A DNA stretch of 64,000 bases from NCBI GenBank assembly GCA_963575745.1, contig CAUYUJ010017813.1, forward strand, positions 124,001 to 188,000, written 5' to 3'. The notes under the pieces were generated by a model. That model saw only the letters and a list, made by a program, of their open reading frames with translations, searched no databases and had not been told where the DNA came from. The DNA is from Prorocentrum cordatum (Eukaryota > Sar > Dinophyceae > Prorocentrales > Prorocentraceae). Below, piece by piece: positions 41,189 to 52,099 of the stretch; position 1 is the stretch's first letter; each line of letters starts with the position of its first letter. The translations under genes were made by a program, and so were the position numbers.

Positions 41189-42105
41189 ATGGACAACGAA
41201 GCAAACGTTATCAGCGACAACGCTCAGGCCACGGCGTGTGCCACAGCCAGGCGGTGGCAGGAAGCAACGGGTGCCGCTGGCGAGGCAGCTCGCAGCGGCA
41301 GCAAATTTGAAAAGGCGAGCACTAGTTGCCAGCGGTGGGACGACGTGGAGCCCAACGTCATCAACTACAGCGCTCGGGCCACGGCTTGCGAGAACGCGAG
41401 AACACCAGGCAAGGCAGCAGGCAGCGAAGGGATCATCTCGTGCGAGAAAGCGAGTGGCAAAGGAAAACCAGGCCGGCCCACGGCCACAGCCGAAAGGCAG
41501 GGACCAAGGTGGACTGCGAGAAGGGGGTGCAATGACGACAAATGGCGGAAGGAAGGAGAGCCCACCGTCATCAGCTGCAGCGCTGGGGCCACGGCGTGCG
41601 AGAACGGCACGCAGTCGCAGCATGCAAAATGCAAGCCGCTGCAGTGACTTCGAGGAGGAGGCGCGTGTAGGGGGAGGACAGCCTGGCCCGCCCCACGTCC
41701 CCTGCCGCAAGTCAGGGACCAGGGTGGACAGCGAAAACTGGGCGCAATGGTGGCAAACGGGGGGGGGGGGGAGGGAAGGTGAGCCTACCGTCGCCATCTT
41801 CAGCTCCAGGGTAACGGCTTGCGATCGGGGCGGGCAATGGCAGAAGGGACGGCGCGCAGGAGCCATGCCGTCAGCTCCAGGGCAGGGATCAGCTCGTGCT
41901 CAAACTGCGCACCTTGCGCGGCAGGGCGCGCAAAGCACAAGCGATCAGCTACATGCAGGAGCCAGCTCGCGCGACGAGGCGCAAGAGTGCTCGGGCCGAG
42001 GCGGAAGAGTGCGGGCAAGGGAGACGACGCGGCCGTGGCGCGGGAGCCGCGGCGACACGGCCGATCTTCGGCTACTCCTTTGAGATCAGGGCCACCTTGG
42101 CTCAG
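41189..42105 (+). pseudogene. Decayed PPR (pentatricopeptide repeat) gene
   Basis: Five degenerate copies of the helix signature (E)PNVI-x-YSA-x-x-xACE can be read: EANVISDNAQATACA (near 41207), EPNVINYSARATACEN (41350), EPTVISCSAGATACEN (41557), EPTVAIFSSRVTACDRGGQW (41790), and QAISYMQEPARA (41940). Dinoflagellate PPR proteins have many copies of EPNVISYSAAISACEKG; PPR proteins bind organelle RNA. The first three lie in a 152-codon frame (41189-41647); the fourth is in another frame after a run of twelve G near 41760. Spacing is irregular (143-233 bases rather than multiples of 105), so units have suffered indels. No start exon, signal or full 35-residue repeat remains. Confidence 0.7.
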
Positions 42106-42179
42106 CCGAGGGGGCACACACACACACAAACACTTTTTCTCGTCGGCGGCGAGGACGGGGGTACGAGCGCGTCTCTGCG

Positions 42180-42300
42180 CATGAGCCTGGGGCCTCCTGG
42201 GGCCTCCTGAAACCTACTGGGGCTTCCTGGGGCCTCCAGGAGCCTCTTGGGGCCTCCTGGGGCCTCCTGGCAACTCCCAGGGAGGCTTCCTGCCCCAGGA
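42180..42300. repeat. CCTGGGGCCTCCTGGGG repeat
   Basis: About nine units of a 12-base repeat related to the degenerate CTTGGGG family. Confidence 0.8.
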
Positions 42301-42494
42301 GAGGCCCAATCTATAGCAACCGACGTACAGCACCATCGAGCGGGCCAAAAGGCGGCGCCGGCGCAGCGAATGGCCAGCAGGCGCGAGCGGAACAACAGGC
42401 GGCAGGGGGGGGCGGCCGCAGAGGGGAGGGAGGGGCGAGGGGCCACTCTGAAGGGGCCCCAGGACAACACACACACACACACACAAATAAAATG

Positions 42495-42612
42495 ATTCCC
42501 CATATTTTCCCATGTTTTTTTTCAATGTCTGTCTTCCCCCCCAGTTCCCATACTTTCCCACATTTCCCTGGGAGTGGACGATGAATTGTGTCTGTGTGTT
42601 CTTTCCCCTCCT
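42495..42612. repeat. Dispersed repeat, uninterrupted copy
   Basis: GATTCCCCATATTTTCCCAT, GTCTTCCCCCCCAGTTCCCA, TACTTTCCCACATTTCCC and GGACGATGAATTGTGTCTG are matched in order at 54195-54283 plus 54494-54525, where the copy is split by the 205-bp element at 54284-54488. Confidence 0.8.
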
Positions 42613-44415
42613 GACACTCAAGGGCGGACGGGTCTCACCCATGCGTGAGCCGGCGCGGCCAGGCCCGCCGTCGGGGACCGTGGCAGCTGCTGGGCCGCGG
42701 CGCCGGTGCACCCGCGGGCGCGGGCGGGGCCCAGTTCGCGCACTGCAGGCAGACGACACAGCGTGGCCTGCGACGAAGAGCACGACGTGCAGGGTGGACG
42801 GCGAGGGCCGCGCGCGGCCCAGGTGGGAGGCACAGGATTAAGGTGCGGCAAGTACGTGTGCGTCCAGGTGCGGCAGCGCAAGTAACACACACACACACAC
42901 AAAGCGCGAGCCGTGCAATCAGCTATAGCTGCAGTTCAGGGTACAGCACTCCTCTGCAGCCGGGCCGGGAGAAGTCCAGCTTCGCAGAGGTGCATCCACT
43001 GAGGCTCCGAGCACGCTTGGCCGTAAGTAAAGTGCAGTGCAGACTAGGACAATCCAGGACAGTCCCTCTCCTCCTCACCGTCCTCCGTGCTTCGTCTCCT
43101 GCCGGCCTCTCAGCCCTGTCCTTATCCTTGTCCTCCCCCGGCTCCTCTTCCTCCCGCTCGTCCTCCCCGTACTCCTCCTTCCATTAGCTATCCTTCATCA
43201 AGTCTTCCCCTCGTGCGTGAAAATCATCCTCCTCCTCGTCCTGCTCTTTCCAACCCTCCTCCTCCCACGCCTCCTCCCCCTTCTTCTCGCCGTCGCCGTC
43301 TTCCTCCTCCTCCTCCTGCTCCTCCTCCTCCCCCGCCTCTTCCTCACACTTCCACCCCCTCCAGCCCACCTTCTCGTCCTCCCCCCCTCATCAACCCCTC
43401 CTCTCATCCAGCGGCATTGTCATCGTCCTCCCTCCTCACTGCATCCCTGCGGAAGAGAAAGCAAGGGACCGAATGAAGCAACATAGAGCGGAAATGGTGC
43501 GTCCGCCCCTGGATCCCCCATAACTGGCCCCAAACATCCCCCCACAGAAGCCCAGGCGGTTTCCCGTCGAAGGGGGAGAAGCCCGCCGAGGCAAGTAAAG
43601 ACAGATGGAAGCAAGTAAGGCGATCGAACGACAGATCGAACGACAGATAGAAGCAAGTACAGCGATCAAATGGCAGCGGACTCCGACAAAGTGGGAGGGG
43701 AACGAAAATAAGTGTAATCAAAATCAAAAGGTCAGGAAAGGGAACCAGACCTGGGAGCAGCAAGCAGCTGTTGTGGTCGATGGGCAAAAACTGATGGCAC
43801 TGCGACCGATGCAACGGGGATGGCGACGACAGCGACGACCACGACGCGGGCGGTCGTCATCCTCTTCTCCCTTCCCTCCTTCGGGTATTCGTCCGCATCC
43901 TTGGAGTTCTCCTCCTAGTGCTGCCTTTCCTCTTGCTCCTCATCCTAATAATCCTCCTGCGTCGGTGTCTGCAGTTTCACCTCTTCTCTCATCCCTGTCT
44001 TTCTCCCCCTCCTGCTCCTCCATCCTGCCTCTGCTGCACCCCCTCCTCGCTCTCCTCCCCCGCCTCCCTCGTCTTCGTCCAGGCCCTTGTCTCGGCGGTG
44101 GACAAACCTCCCTTTAGTAGACCTCCCCTTAATGAAAACGGCCTGGGACCGAAACCGACGGACCCGGACCCGCAAAAATGACGGCCGCGACGCCCTCTCG
44201 CGAACCGAAAGCGGCTAATCCCTTAATCGACGTGTCAGGGTAGGAGCTCTGTCCACCCCCGATTGTCCTCGTCCTCGCTTCCGCCCTCGGGCCCCTCCGC
44301 CGACGCCGCCCGCTCGCGCAGCGGCGATCCTCCTCGGGCTGGGAGGGCCCGCTGGGCAGGCAGAGCGTCCCGTCGGCGCGCTCGACGAGGTGCACGCACT
44401 GGCCCTGCCGGGGCG
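42612..44415. other. Spacer with low-complexity patches, no recognised gene
   Basis: A (CA)n array lies at 42884-42902 and TCC-rich tracts at about 43230-43390 and 43900-44080. A CGATCGAACGACAGAT short repeat lies at 43618-43670. Frames here are low-complexity on both strands. Confidence 0.4.
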
Positions 44416-44418
44416 GGC

Positions 44419-44636
44419 GGCCCCCTCTGCACTCGTCGGCTACACGCAGGAGTGACCCTGGGTAGGAGTGACCTCTGGTGCGCGGCTTCTGGGGGGCCGC
44501 GGGGGGGGGGGCCAAGAGCGGGCGCGCAGGACGCCACTGCCGCCTCGCGTTCGGCGATCGGGGACCCCAGTGGGCCCGCACCAAAGGTCACTCCGGCGAA
44601 GGGTCACTCTTACGTGTAGACGAACTCGGAGGGGCC
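44419..44636. mobile_element. Fold-back element with about 60-bp inverted arms
   Basis: The left arm 44419-44482 (with CGGCTACACGCAGGAGTGAC and GGAGTGACCTCTGGTGCG) pairs with the right arm 44577-44636 (CGCACCAAAGGTCACTCCGG and GGGTCACTCTTACGTGTAGA) with scattered mismatches. The spacer of about 95 bases contains a run of G. There is no coding sequence. Confidence 0.65.
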
Positions 44637-44711
44637 TGCCTCCGGCCTTCCCCGCCTCGGGCCTCCACCTCCTGCCGATGGTGCTGCGCGGCGGTGCTGC
44701 GGGCAATAGTT

Positions 44712-44886
44712 CTATCCACATCCAATGCGTCTTGGATTCCTGGGCTCTCTTCCCCAGAAGCCGTAGACGCACTGGGTATGGATAAACAACTGGCCCCAAG
44801 AGGCTTGATTTTATCCATATCCAGTGCGCCTCGGCGTTGCGGCACCTCTTCCCAAAAAGTCCACGACGCTCTGGATATGGATATAA
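44712..44886. mobile_element. Two tandem fold-back units of about 75 bp
   Basis: TATCCACATCCAATGCGTC (44713) with GACGCACTGGGTATGGATA (44766), and TTATCCATATCCAGTGCGCC (44811) with GACGCTCTGGATATGGATAT (44865): four copies of one 18-20-base arm in alternating orientation. Each pair folds into a hairpin of about 75 bases. Confidence 0.75.
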
Positions 44887-45004
44887 GTACTGCCCGCAGG
44901 TGCCACGTGGGCGGCACCCCCCAAACCATGCATCTCCTGGAGGGCCGATGCATGCTTCCGCCGGCATCCGCCGGCGGACTGCAGTCTTCAGTCGACCCGT
45001 AGAA

Positions 45005-45150
45005 CAAGGACGCACGATACGGCTGCGAGGGCCTTCGACGCCATTCCGAAGCTTTTCGAGCGGGGCGCGGCCAACGAAAATGGCCAGGGACGGACCGAGG
45101 AGGCAAGGACTCAAGGATACCCTTGGGGAAGGTTGCCCATCCTTACCATG
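45005..45150. repeat. Dispersed repeat, copy 2 (other copy at 7.9 kb)
   Basis: Matches 7890-8045 in order: GGACGCACGATACGGCTGCG, AGGGCCTTCGACGCC, CTTTTCGAGCGGGGC, GAGGCAAGGACTCAAGGATA and CCCTTGGGGAAGG. Confidence 0.7.
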
Positions 45151-45654
45151 CTGGTTGACTGTAGCCTGCCTGATGCCTTTCCTGCCAGCCTCCCGCCGCC
45201 TTTCGCCGAGGAAGGGGTGCCAGCTTCTTGACCCCTCGGAGGCGAGGCCCTTTCTGGAGAGCGCCTCGCGTGGCACGTGAGCTCAACGAGGCCTGCTGCC
45301 GACGCCCTGACCGGATCCCAGCTTATTGAAGGCAGAAGGCTCCCCGGTGCCAGTGCTGGGCCCAGTTGCCTGGCGCGCGACAGCTGGCACCTCGCTGGCC
45401 CTGCAGAGCAGGTGAGCCATGCCGGCGCATGCCCTGCAGAACAGAGGAACCATGGCTGCTGGGAGAGTCACCGTCGATGCAGCAAGCCGCGGGCGACGAG
45501 GTCCCATTATGTCCCCATCACGCTTGCAGGGGTGAGGGGTACGCGACGCATGTATCCCTCACTCGAACGGTCGCTCAGATAGGCGCTCCTGCTAGCAGTC
45601 CGATCCAGAGACTTCCTAACACCTCCGTAGACATTCCAGAACTTCAGGACACGT
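45150..45654. other. Spacer without recognised gene
   Basis: Open frames on both strands without any family motif. Confidence 0.35.
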
Positions 45655-45722
45655 CCTCCTCCTCCTCCTCCTCCTCCTCCTCCTCCTCCTCCTCCTCCTC
45701 CTCCTCCTCCTCCTCCTCCTCT
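45655..45722. repeat. Pure TCC array
   Basis: About 22 uninterrupted TCC units. Confidence 0.95.
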
Positions 45723-48065
45723 AGGCAAGCGCGATCCACTACTCGCAAAGTCATTACTCGCTAATTGCCTGGATCAGCAGCGGAGGATGTACGATCAATT
45801 ACATCGAGGCGAATGTGTGTGTGTGTTTTTTGTTTTTTTTGTTTCTGACGTTTGCGAGTAGGCACTTTGCGAATAGTGGAACGCGCCCCTTGATCCTCCT
45901 CCTCCTTCTCCTCCCTCTCCTCCCTCTCCCCCTCCCACTTCTTCTGCTAAGAGGGGATGGGGACGCGCAGGGGGGGGGGGGGGACCGAGAGAGGACAGCG
46001 GACAGGAAAGAAGGAGAGGAAGTGGATAGGTTGGGAGGAAGGGAGGGGATGAAGGAGTGAAGGTGCACATGCGGAGGATGGGAGGACAGGAGAGGAGGAA
46101 GCAGAGATGGTGCAGATGCGGAGGATGGGAGGAGAGGGGAAGACGGAGAAGAAGAGAGAGCAAGGGGAGACATAGGACAGAGGGTGGACATCTGACCGCA
46201 CCACGTGCGTACGTCCTTATGTCCTCATCCTCTGATCCTCCTCCTCCTCCTCATCCTCCTCCTCCACGTCCTCTTCGCCATCGTCCTCCTGCTCTTACTT
46301 CACCACGTTGTCCACCCACCTAACCTCTTGAAATCTCCCAATCGCTCCCGAACTCAAAACCTCCAACTATTTTGCACAAGCCAGCGTCAAACTACCAGAA
46401 CAGCAATCATCCCCGTTGTTCCCCAGTCGCCTCCTTCCTCTCCCTCTCTGGAGACTGCCAAAATCTGAAAATTCCTGCTCCTCCTCCTTCTCCCTTCTCC
46501 TGGCAGAAAGTTCCTGTCCAGGCTCATGCTCCCCCCTCCCTCTCCCGCGCGCGCGGATCTCAGAGGACAAGGAGGAAGGACGAAGAGAGACGAGCGGCAG
46601 GGACGGAGAGCGACGAAGAGAGGCGCCACGACCACAGAGGTGCGAGCTGAAACGAACCTGCGGGCCTACACCACCCACAGGCTGTGTGCGCGCGTAAAGC
46701 AGGGCTGCAACCTCCTGGGCACATTCCATAGCGCACGCCCCAACCGTACTAAAGCAACTTGGGACGGCTCAATGAGAAAGAATCTCTATTTTTTTTTGGG
46801 GGGGGGGCCTCTGGGGGGCTCCAGGGGGCTTCCACGGGGCGCCGGCGAAAAGCTACCGGAAGACGGCGAGCGCCTAAGACGGCCGGCGGCGAGAAATCTA
46901 CTACTGGACCATGCGGGGAGCAGCGCACCTCAGAAGATGTACCGGGGGTAGCAGCGGCGATGACGACGAGCAGAGCCTTGAGAAACAATCTGCGCAGGAA
47001 ATTATCCCGGCTCCCGGCGGCGGAGCGACGTGAGACTTGCATCACGAGCTGCAGAACAACGGGCGCAGAGCGTGTAATGATTGCGGCAGGCGGGCTTCCT
47101 CTCGCATCCGAGGAGGCTCCCTTGTTGCTCGATGTGGCAATGCGCGCACGTAACCCAGGCTCCCGTCTAGTTTTTGAGAGCGGCCACGCGCAATGAGAAT
47201 GACGAAGACGGGGGGGCGCAGCTGACACCACTTTTTGGGGGAGGGAGAAGATCGTAGGGGACACCAAGGTGAAATCTCCGTCTGGGCACCACGTCTGTCC
47301 TGCGAGCGTGGCTGGAATTCGAGACCCGAACTCGGACATAAGGGAAAGACGAGAGGAGGAGGAAGAGGAGGATGAGGAGGATCTTGTCTTAGTTTCATGC
47401 CAACGCTACCTTGTTGAATAAGTGGCCGGCTGGAAAACAATCACCACATACAAACCAGGAGGAGGGGGGAACGGCAGACCAGACAACGGCGTTGTGCGTG
47501 CACCCCCAGGGTCCAAACGACCAACAGTGCTAGCGATACGAATTGATACAGCACAGTGCTAGCGATACGAATTGACCCAGGAAGCGTATCAACAGCAAGG
47601 GGAGCGAGAGGAGGAGGATGAGGAGGAGGGGGAGGAGGTGGAGGAGGAAAACCGCGAGCCAGGAGAATCATGAACTCGGTATTTGTTAGGCGCGGCGCCG
47701 CCTGCCCCGCAGGAGAGCGTGGCCGCGTCCCCTGGTGGCTCAAGCCACCGAAACTGGCAGAAGCTGACAAGACGTGCAGCTGAGCCGAGGAGGAGCAACG
47801 AAAGGACGGGACGAGGGAAAGGATGACGTGATGGACGCCGGGTCACAGCCAAGGGCTCCCCTGGCGGGCCACAAACACCCTCGAGAGCAGCACGCGCAGT
47901 CACACGCAGAAGCGAGGAGCAAATCAACGCGAGCAGTTCCTGGACACCCGCGGCGCACCGAGGCCACCCGACGCGTCTCCCCCCGCAGAAAAAGGCGGGA
48001 GGGGGCAGAGGCTTCCGAGAGGGCGGGCAGCCCCGGGCGGGGCCCGGAGCCCGCTTGCAAACTGC
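45723..48065. other. Spacer with purine/pyrimidine patches, no recognised gene
   Basis: TCC and GGA-rich patches lie at 45895-46170 and 47345-47380 and 47605-47650. CAGTGCTAGCGATACGAATT occurs twice (47525, 47553). A 145-codon plus frame (46759-47196) and its minus counterpart have no recognised domain. Confidence 0.4.
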
Positions 48066-48069
48066 ATGA

Positions 48070-48240
48070 AGCAATGCCCAGACGGCCATCGGAGGCGGAG
48101 GAGGAGGAGGAGGAGGAGGAGGAGGCGGGGCCTAGAGCCCTCGGAGGCGAAGGAGGAGGAGGAGGCGGGGCCTAGAGCAATGCCCAAACGGCCATCGGAG
48201 GCGGAGGAGGAGGAGGAGGAGGAGGAGGAGGACACAGAGC
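48070..48240. repeat. 105-bp direct repeat with GGA arrays
   Basis: AGCAATGCCCA(G/A)ACGGCC and ATCGGAGGCGGAGGAGG occur at about 48071 and 48176; GGCGGGGCCTAGAG occurs twice between them. Confidence 0.85.
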
Positions 48241-48310
48241 AACACGCGTCGAGCCCGACGTCAGACACGCCGTCAGCCTGTAGGCCGTCAAAACTCGTCG
48301 ATACGGGCCT

Positions 48311-49600
48311 TCAGAACACTTCTGGATGATCGAAGCTGGTCGATGCCGTCCGTGTCCAACTGGAAACGTCGGAGCTGGTGTCGGAGCTGGTGTCGGAGCT
48401 GGTACGATGCCGGTGTCGATGTTGGTGGCGTGCGGGTGTCGGTGCTGGTGTCGGTGGTGGTGTCGGTGCTGGTGCCAATGCTGGTGTCGATGCTGGTGTC
48501 GATGAGGACGCCGGCGTCCGCTGAAGCGCTAGCCCCAGAGCTGGCGTCGAGGGTGGTGACACTCTTTCTGCCGCTGTGAGTGGGTGTCGGTGCCGGTGCC
48601 GATTATGATGTTCGATGCACAATGATCTGGATAACGATGTGTCGCTCGAATGATACCGGACGGGCACTTTGGGAGTGTTGGGATCCGTAGTGCAAGAAAT
48701 CGACGTGGTACTCGGCTCCTGTGCAGTGACTTGGTAGCTCTGGATGCCGTAGGACTGGACAGCAGCTTGGTGGGTACCGCGGTAGGCTACAATTCCAAAG
48801 GGACACGTAGCGGCTCGGCGTTCGATTCGGTCATGGTGGACCACAATATTACTGGGTAGCGTCGTGATGCCCAATCCCGCCGCAGATGTCGGCCACACAG
48901 CCGTGATGAAATTAGGCGGGATCTGACCTCAACCCATGACAGTTCACCAAGCCGAGACGAAGGTTAACAAATTGTCCTCCCCCCTCCATAGTGAGCCCCG
49001 TGGCAAGCCCCTTTCGACAGCGGCGGGCATCCAAATGGTGCTCATCTCTGATGTGGTGGAATCCGTGGCAGAGCTCGAATTTACAGGGCCGGTCGGCGAC
49101 GTAGCGTTCGTCTCAACCGTGATGGACAACTGGACAACATATCGGTGACCCGTATCTTCTACCATGTGGAAGTGGAGGGTGCCGCACTCCGGCCAGCAGT
49201 CCCGCGGGTACTACTGGAACCTGCCGTGCTGCTGAACTTCATACAGGACTGTGCTCGAGTGCTCACCAATGAGTGTCAGAATCGAGGGTGCTGCGCGCCA
49301 TCGCGTTGTCCCCGGAGCTGGTGTCTCAACCAGACTCGGAATTGGGGTAGGAGCTGGAGTCGGGGAGACGGAGCCATAGTCGGAGATGACGACGTAACAT
49401 GAGTAGGCAACAGAGGGCAAGCTGGTGCTGGAGCTGGAGTCACTGAGGTCGCTGGGGCTGCGCTAGAAGTCGGTGTCAGAGCTGGCGACGGGAAGGTGGT
49501 CGGGGCTGGAGTTGGGGCTGGGGACAGAATTGGAGTGGGAGCTGCGTTCGGAGCTGGAGCCGGAGTCTCCCCTTTGAAGCTGCGGTCGTCATGCTGTCCT
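48311..49600 (-). pseudogene. Pro/Ala/Thr-rich coding relic, possible cell-surface protein
   Basis: Three minus-strand frames hold long open stretches of unlike-repeat protein. 49570-49280 encodes GETPAPAPNAAPTPILSPAP and similar PT-rich sequence. 49165-48944 encodes VVQLSITVETNATSPTGPVN and a Ser/Thr-rich run with several N-x-S/T sites. 48898-48311 encodes a segment ending in Thr/Pro/Ala and Ser/Asp-rich repeats. The DNA of the first and last parts is a GGAGCTGGTGTCGG-type degenerate repeat. Such composition is seen in secreted or wall glycoproteins, but no domain identifies it. Frame changes and stops mean it is not intact, and part may be repeat only. Confidence 0.3.
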
Positions 49601-49629
49601 CGATCGTACTGTCCGCTGTCGTGTTAGTG

Positions 49630-50652
49630 TTAGTGGTCACCGTTGTATTTGCTCGCCGCCGCGCTGCCCATTGTCATCCTAATAGGATCCGTTGGACTGG
49701 TTTGTTTTTGCGCACCGTGGCAACCTAAACGGTCGCCGATGTGGGGCACGATGTGTCCACGAATTTCGGCCACGTTCGCAGGACAACGTTTGAGTATGGT
49801 CAGCCTGTCGTGCACAACGTGGTGCTGACCAGTCGTGGTGGCCGCCGTATTCGTGGAGGTGTTAGGCGTCGCGGACATGAAACTCAGCGCCAGCGTGCGG
49901 CTGATGCCCAGTGTATTCCATGAGGGCGAGTCGGAAGTCTTCCCCCGCGCTCTGCCAGCCGACGTGGGCGTGCCGCTCCCCATCGTCGTGCCATAGGTGC
50001 TGGAGCCAGTCGAAAAACACGTGGGCGCAATCGTATCCCTGGAGCGGCTGGCCGTCATGATGCCGCCGCTCAGCGACGCCGTGCCGCTGTCGTGCCGCTG
50101 ATTCCCGATGCGCGCGATCGGCTCGTGCTCGATGTCGTTGCTCAGGAGCTAGCTGTTGGTCGGCACTGTCGGGCCATTCGGCGTATTTATGGTGCTGGCG
50201 TGGGGCCCGAGCGAACAACCATCACTCGCGTCGCTGGCGGTCGCGGCCGTGCGGCGCAGCGCCGTCGTGGCGTTGAGACCCGATGCGATAGTCGCACTCG
50301 TGGTGGGACCGAGGGCTACATGCCGGTCGGAAGAAGTAGGTAAAAGCATGAAGTAGGAACGCGGATCAAGTAGATTGGGTTCACCAGAGAGTAACAACAT
50401 ACAGCAAAAGCAGATCGATTCTTGAAGTAGGCAGGCGCTTGAAGTGGGAAATCCAAAATACCTACTTTCAACGACGGATGTGCAGCTGTGGCAATTATTG
50501 CCCAGTGGGTTGGTCAGAGGGTCAGATCTGGCTATTGCATTCGATTCCTGCAGGTGCTTGAAGACGCCGTGTGCCACCAGGGGCCCCGAAAGCGGATCCT
50601 CCAGGCCAAGGTGTGTGCGTGACTTGGCGGACGTGGCGAACGTTCCTGGCAA
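49630..50652 (-). pseudogene. Ser/Thr-rich open frame with one internal TAG
   Basis: A single minus-strand frame runs from 50652 to 49630, broken once by TAG at 50149-50151. The upstream part contains the MITE at 50317-50483, which contributes about 56 of its codons. The downstream part has SATIASGLNATTALRRTAAT, HEPIARIGNQRHD, TASRSRDTIAPTCFSTGSST and CPANVAEIRGHIVPHIGD. I recognise no family. The length of open frame with non-repetitive sequence suggests genuine past coding, and it lies next to the Pro/Thr-rich relic on the same strand, so both may derive from one gene. Confidence 0.35.
50317..50483. mobile_element. MITE family A, copy 1
   Basis: The left end CATGCCGGTCGGAAGAAGTA, continuing GGTA, and the right end TACCTACTTTCAACGACGGA, continuing TG, are inverted with a few mismatches. 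The interior shares GAAGTAGG and AAGTAGATTGGGTT segments with copy 2 at 53406-53588. No coding sequence of its own. Confidence 0.75.
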
Positions 50653-50814
50653 AAATGGTTAACGCAAGATGGCGATCGACAGGGCGCCTGCGTCGGTGAG
50701 TAGGCGATGGGGCAAGGGCGCCGTGCGACGGTCACTTGCGGCCCAACCTGCCACTTACACAATAGGTATTGCAAGCACACGACGCAAACTTCTCTTCTTC
50801 TTTTTTCCTCCTCG

Positions 50815-51035
50815 TCCTCCTGCTCCTCCTCCTCCTCCTCCTCCTCCTCCTCCTCCCTCCCTCCCTCCCTCCCTCCCTCCCAGCCTCCTCCCCAGCGGCG
50901 CGCCCGCCGCCGCCCGCCTGGCCCCTCCCACGCAGCAGGACGACGCCGGCGTGCCAACCGCTGGTCGCGCCGCCTTGCGGGCCCGCGCCCCCGCGCCCCC
51001 GCGCGTCGGGGGCCGCGCTTCGGGCGCATAGCCTC
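50815..51035. repeat. TCC/CCCT array and GC-rich spacer
   Basis: TCC units at about 50812-50855, then CCCT units to 50882. GC-rich DNA without a gene follows to 51035. Confidence 0.8.
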
Positions 51036-51372
51036 GGGCGCCCGAGTTATCCGTGGTAGCTCGGGCCCGGGGCAACTCGGGTTCGGATTCCCGAAGAACG
51101 AACCCGAGTTAGCCCTGACCCGAGTTACCCCTGATGATTTGGGGCTCTGGGCGCCCGAGTTATCCGGGGTAACTCGGGCCCCGGGCAACTCGGGTTCGGA
51201 CTCCCGAAAAACGAACCCGAGTTAGCCCTGACCCGAGTTGCCCCTGATGATTTGGGGCTCTGGGCGCCCGAGTTATCCGGGGTAACTCGGGTCCTGGATA
51301 ACTCGGGTTCGGACTCCCGAAAAACGAACCCGAGTTAGCCCTGACCCGAGTTACCCCTGATGATTCGGGGCT
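51035..51372. repeat. 113-bp tandem repeat of hairpins, three units
   Basis: GCGCCCGAGTTATCCG begins near 51038, 51151 and 51265. Each unit has two perfect inverted repeats: CCCGAGTTA..TAACTCGGG, and ACTCGGGTTCG..CGAACCCGAGT. The units end CCTGATGATT(T/C)GGGGCTCTG. Confidence 0.9.
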
Positions 51373-51579
51373 CTGAGGCTGAGCCCAGGGGAGGCCAACA
51401 CGTGTGTCCAGGGCCGGCGAAGGCCCATGCCTTCGGCGAGGCTCCCGAGCGCATGCGTGTCTGGCTCCCCCCCCTGGGCCATTCGCCCCTCTCGTCGACG
51501 CCGCGCGGGCGCACGCCTCCGCGCAAGGCCCCGGCGTCGTCGCGCTGGCCGCGGCAGTGGCCGAGGCCGCCGCGGCCGT

Positions 51580-51805
51580 CCTCCTCGTCGTCCTCGTCGT
51601 CGTCCGCGTCGTCGTCGTCGTCGCCCATCCCTCTCGCCCCGCTCCTCCCTCCTCCGATCCCCCTCTTCGCCCTCCCCCCTCCCTGCCAACTGTTCCCCCC
51701 ACCCCCCTCTATCGTCCTCCTCGTTCCCCTGAGGTTCTGCACCTCGCGCCTCTGCTCCTCCTCCTCCTCCTCCTCCTCCTCCTCCTCCTCCTCCTCCTTC
51801 GCCAC
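51580..51805. repeat. GTC/TCC arrays
   Basis: GTCGTC/TCC patches at 51578-51630 and a TCC array at 51755-51798. Confidence 0.85.
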
Positions 51806-51852
51806 CAGTCCCCCTTCTCTCCGCCCCCATCTCCGCACCCAGCAAATACTGT

Positions 51853-52098
51853 CGGACACTTCGAGGCTGGTACGATTGACCGCAGCGCTCAGTGTGGTCG
51901 GTCGGAAGTTGGTACAGGAGAAGGAATCCGCCCGATTGCTATGCGCCGAAAGCGTTGGGCAAGTGCGCCAGAACACACTGTGGCTCTATCGCGTCGCGTG
52001 CCGTGACCAGTTGCGGAATCGCCGCCTGCTGACCTTGGCGCAACGATCAAGGAGGTACTATGATACTTCGGTGCACCGAGGTCCCACCAATGTTTGAT
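51853..52098 (+). CDS. Unrecognised open frame segment
   Basis: The end of a plus-strand frame, beyond the TCC array, encodes about 80 non-repetitive residues with TSRLVRLTAALSVVGRKLVQ, VRQNTLWLYRVACRDQLRNR and a stop after HRGPTNV. It looks helical and basic. It could be an exon or chance; no family known to me fits. Confidence 0.2.
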
Positions 52099-52099
52099 T

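Noticed and set aside
41087-41866. Minus-strand 259-codon frame
   Set aside because: It lies opposite the PPR relic and has no motif of its own.
47730-47745. Second spliced-leader relic (TGGCTCAAG)
   Set aside because: Only nine bases match and the upstream half is absent.
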